DNA of 64,000 nt from Mycobacterium sp. 141 (GTDB lineage Bacteria; Actinomycetota; Actinomycetes; Mycobacteriales; Mycobacteriaceae): contig NZ_KB908272.1 in the NCBI RefSeq assembly GCF_000382405.1, positions 1 to 64,000 on the forward strand, written 5' to 3'. The position numbers were made by a program, and so were the translations under genes. Positions within the stretch are counted from its first letter, which is position 1. The number at the start of each line of letters is the position of its first letter. A model generated the notes under the pieces. That model saw only the letters and a program-made list of their open reading frames with translations, was not told the DNA's origin and searched no databases. Of the stretch, positions 63,556 through 64,000 are shown one piece after another.

Positions 63556-64000
63556 GTGAGTACACACGAGGTTCTGCGTTCGCCGGCAAGCGCTGCGCTA
63601 CTGGTCGACCTGGCAGCAGGGGACGGAATGGCTCACGCCGACTCACTGCACGGCACACTCCTGACCCGAGAAGCCCTCGACGACCTCGACGCCGAGGTCC
63701 GCCTTCGCGATGAACTGCAGATCCTCGGCAACATCCTCGACGCGCTGTCTGATGTTCCGGGGCTGGGCGTCGAGGCCGGGCTGCGCTGCCATGCCGCGTC
63801 GCCGGGGCTCTGGGGTCTTGCGCTCATGAGCTCCCGGACACTGGGAGATGCGATGGCGGTGGGGATGTCGCTGGCCGCGCTCAGCTTCTGCCTGTGCCGG
63901 CTCAGCGTCTCCACCGACGAGGCCGACGGTACCGGCCGGTTGGTTCTCGACCCCACAGCGCTGCCGGTCCGCGTCCGCCGATTCGCCGTCGAGCGCGACA
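63556..64000 (+). CDS. AraC-family regulator, N-terminal part
   Basis: The frame starts at GTG 63556 (AGG five nt upstream) and runs off the right edge after 148 codons, so the C-terminal AraC helix-turn-helix is outside the window. The visible part reads as the Arabinose_bd-type N-domain of AraC regulators: AVLLVDLAAGDGMAHADSL-like wording, then LGVEAGLRCHAASPGLWGLALMSSRTLGDAMAVGMSL. These domains bind small ligands. It diverges from the Hsp31-like gene, which it may regulate. Confidence 0.8.
   Translation, partial: MSTHEVLRSPASAALLVDLAAGDGMAHADSLHGTLLTREALDDLDAEVRLRDELQILGNILDALSDVPGLGVEAGLRCHAASPGLWGLALMSSRTLGDAMAVGMSLAALSFCLCRLSVSTDEADGTGRLVLDPTALPVRVRRFAVERD

Overview
The window is chromosomal DNA from a high-GC actinomycete, almost certainly a mycobacterium of the fast-growing environmental type. 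Evidence: the gene order gcvP, merR, bifunctional nuclease, merR, garA, gcvH, DUF881, sbp, DUF881, pgsA2-like, secA2, BacA-like ABC transporter, TetR, S1 protease matches the M. tuberculosis Rv1832 to Rv1815 neighbourhood. MmpS/MmpL, GarA, SecA2, AceA2-type isocitrate lyase, a PknG/GlnH/GlnX set and F420-type enzymes are also present. Many genes start with GTG and several look leaderless (TANNNT 6-7 nt before the start). I see no tRNA, rRNA, insertion sequence, prophage or CRISPR array.

Layout. 1-2439: end of a 6-phosphogluconate dehydrogenase, a MaoC-like hotdog protein and a pair of overlapping flavin reductases. 2612-7720: an AmiS/UreI-type channel, a large ATPase regulator with its LuxR helix-turn-helix at the N-terminus, and a CPA2 antiporter with a candidate DtxR-family operator upstream. 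8152-19923 (minus strand): the conserved core. A tandem glycine riboswitch precedes gcvP, which carries an in-frame 4 x 27 bp repeat; then come two MerR regulators, the nuclease, GarA, GcvH, the DUF881-Sbp-DUF881 set, a CDP-alcohol phosphatidyltransferase and SecA2. 19995-23867: two tandem paralogous SbmA/BacA-type ABC transporters. 23879-29413: a TetR/deazaflavin oxidoreductase pair, a secreted S1 protease, an overlapping operon of catalase-family peroxidase, cytochrome b561, ECF sigma and zinc anti-sigma factor, and a B-lectin/LysM protein. 29560-35303: carboxylesterase, a two-subunit SMR exporter, an MFS transporter and MalQ. 35386-41217: small secreted proteins, a membrane Ser/Thr kinase, a NUDIX hydrolase, an SGNH esterase and conserved hypotheticals. 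41500-44389: a tightly coupled operon around a divergent DyP-type peroxidase. 44396-52848: a proline/alanine-rich membrane protein, isocitrate lyase AceA2, a K+ channel, an acyltransferase, a FAD oxidoreductase and a luciferase-like monooxygenase. 52978-57222: a coupled glnX-glnH-pknG operon. 57621-64000: mmpS-mmpL, membrane hypotheticals, a FlgT-C-like protein, a DJ-1/Hsp31-like protein and the start of an AraC-type regulator.

Functional links. Glycine cleavage (gcvP, gcvH, riboswitch) lies beside GarA, the 2-oxoglutarate-node regulator phosphorylated by PknG. A PknG-like kinase with its periplasmic amino-acid sensor is 40 kb away, but it lacks the N-terminal segment that carries the phosphorylated threonines in M. 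tuberculosis PknG and part of the TPR region, so it looks like a paralogous, rewired sensor. The best candidates for something undescribed are this shortened PknG module, the three-gene DyP operon (whose GxxDG motif ends in Arg instead of Gly), and the sigma/anti-sigma operon coupled to a peroxidase and cytochrome b561.
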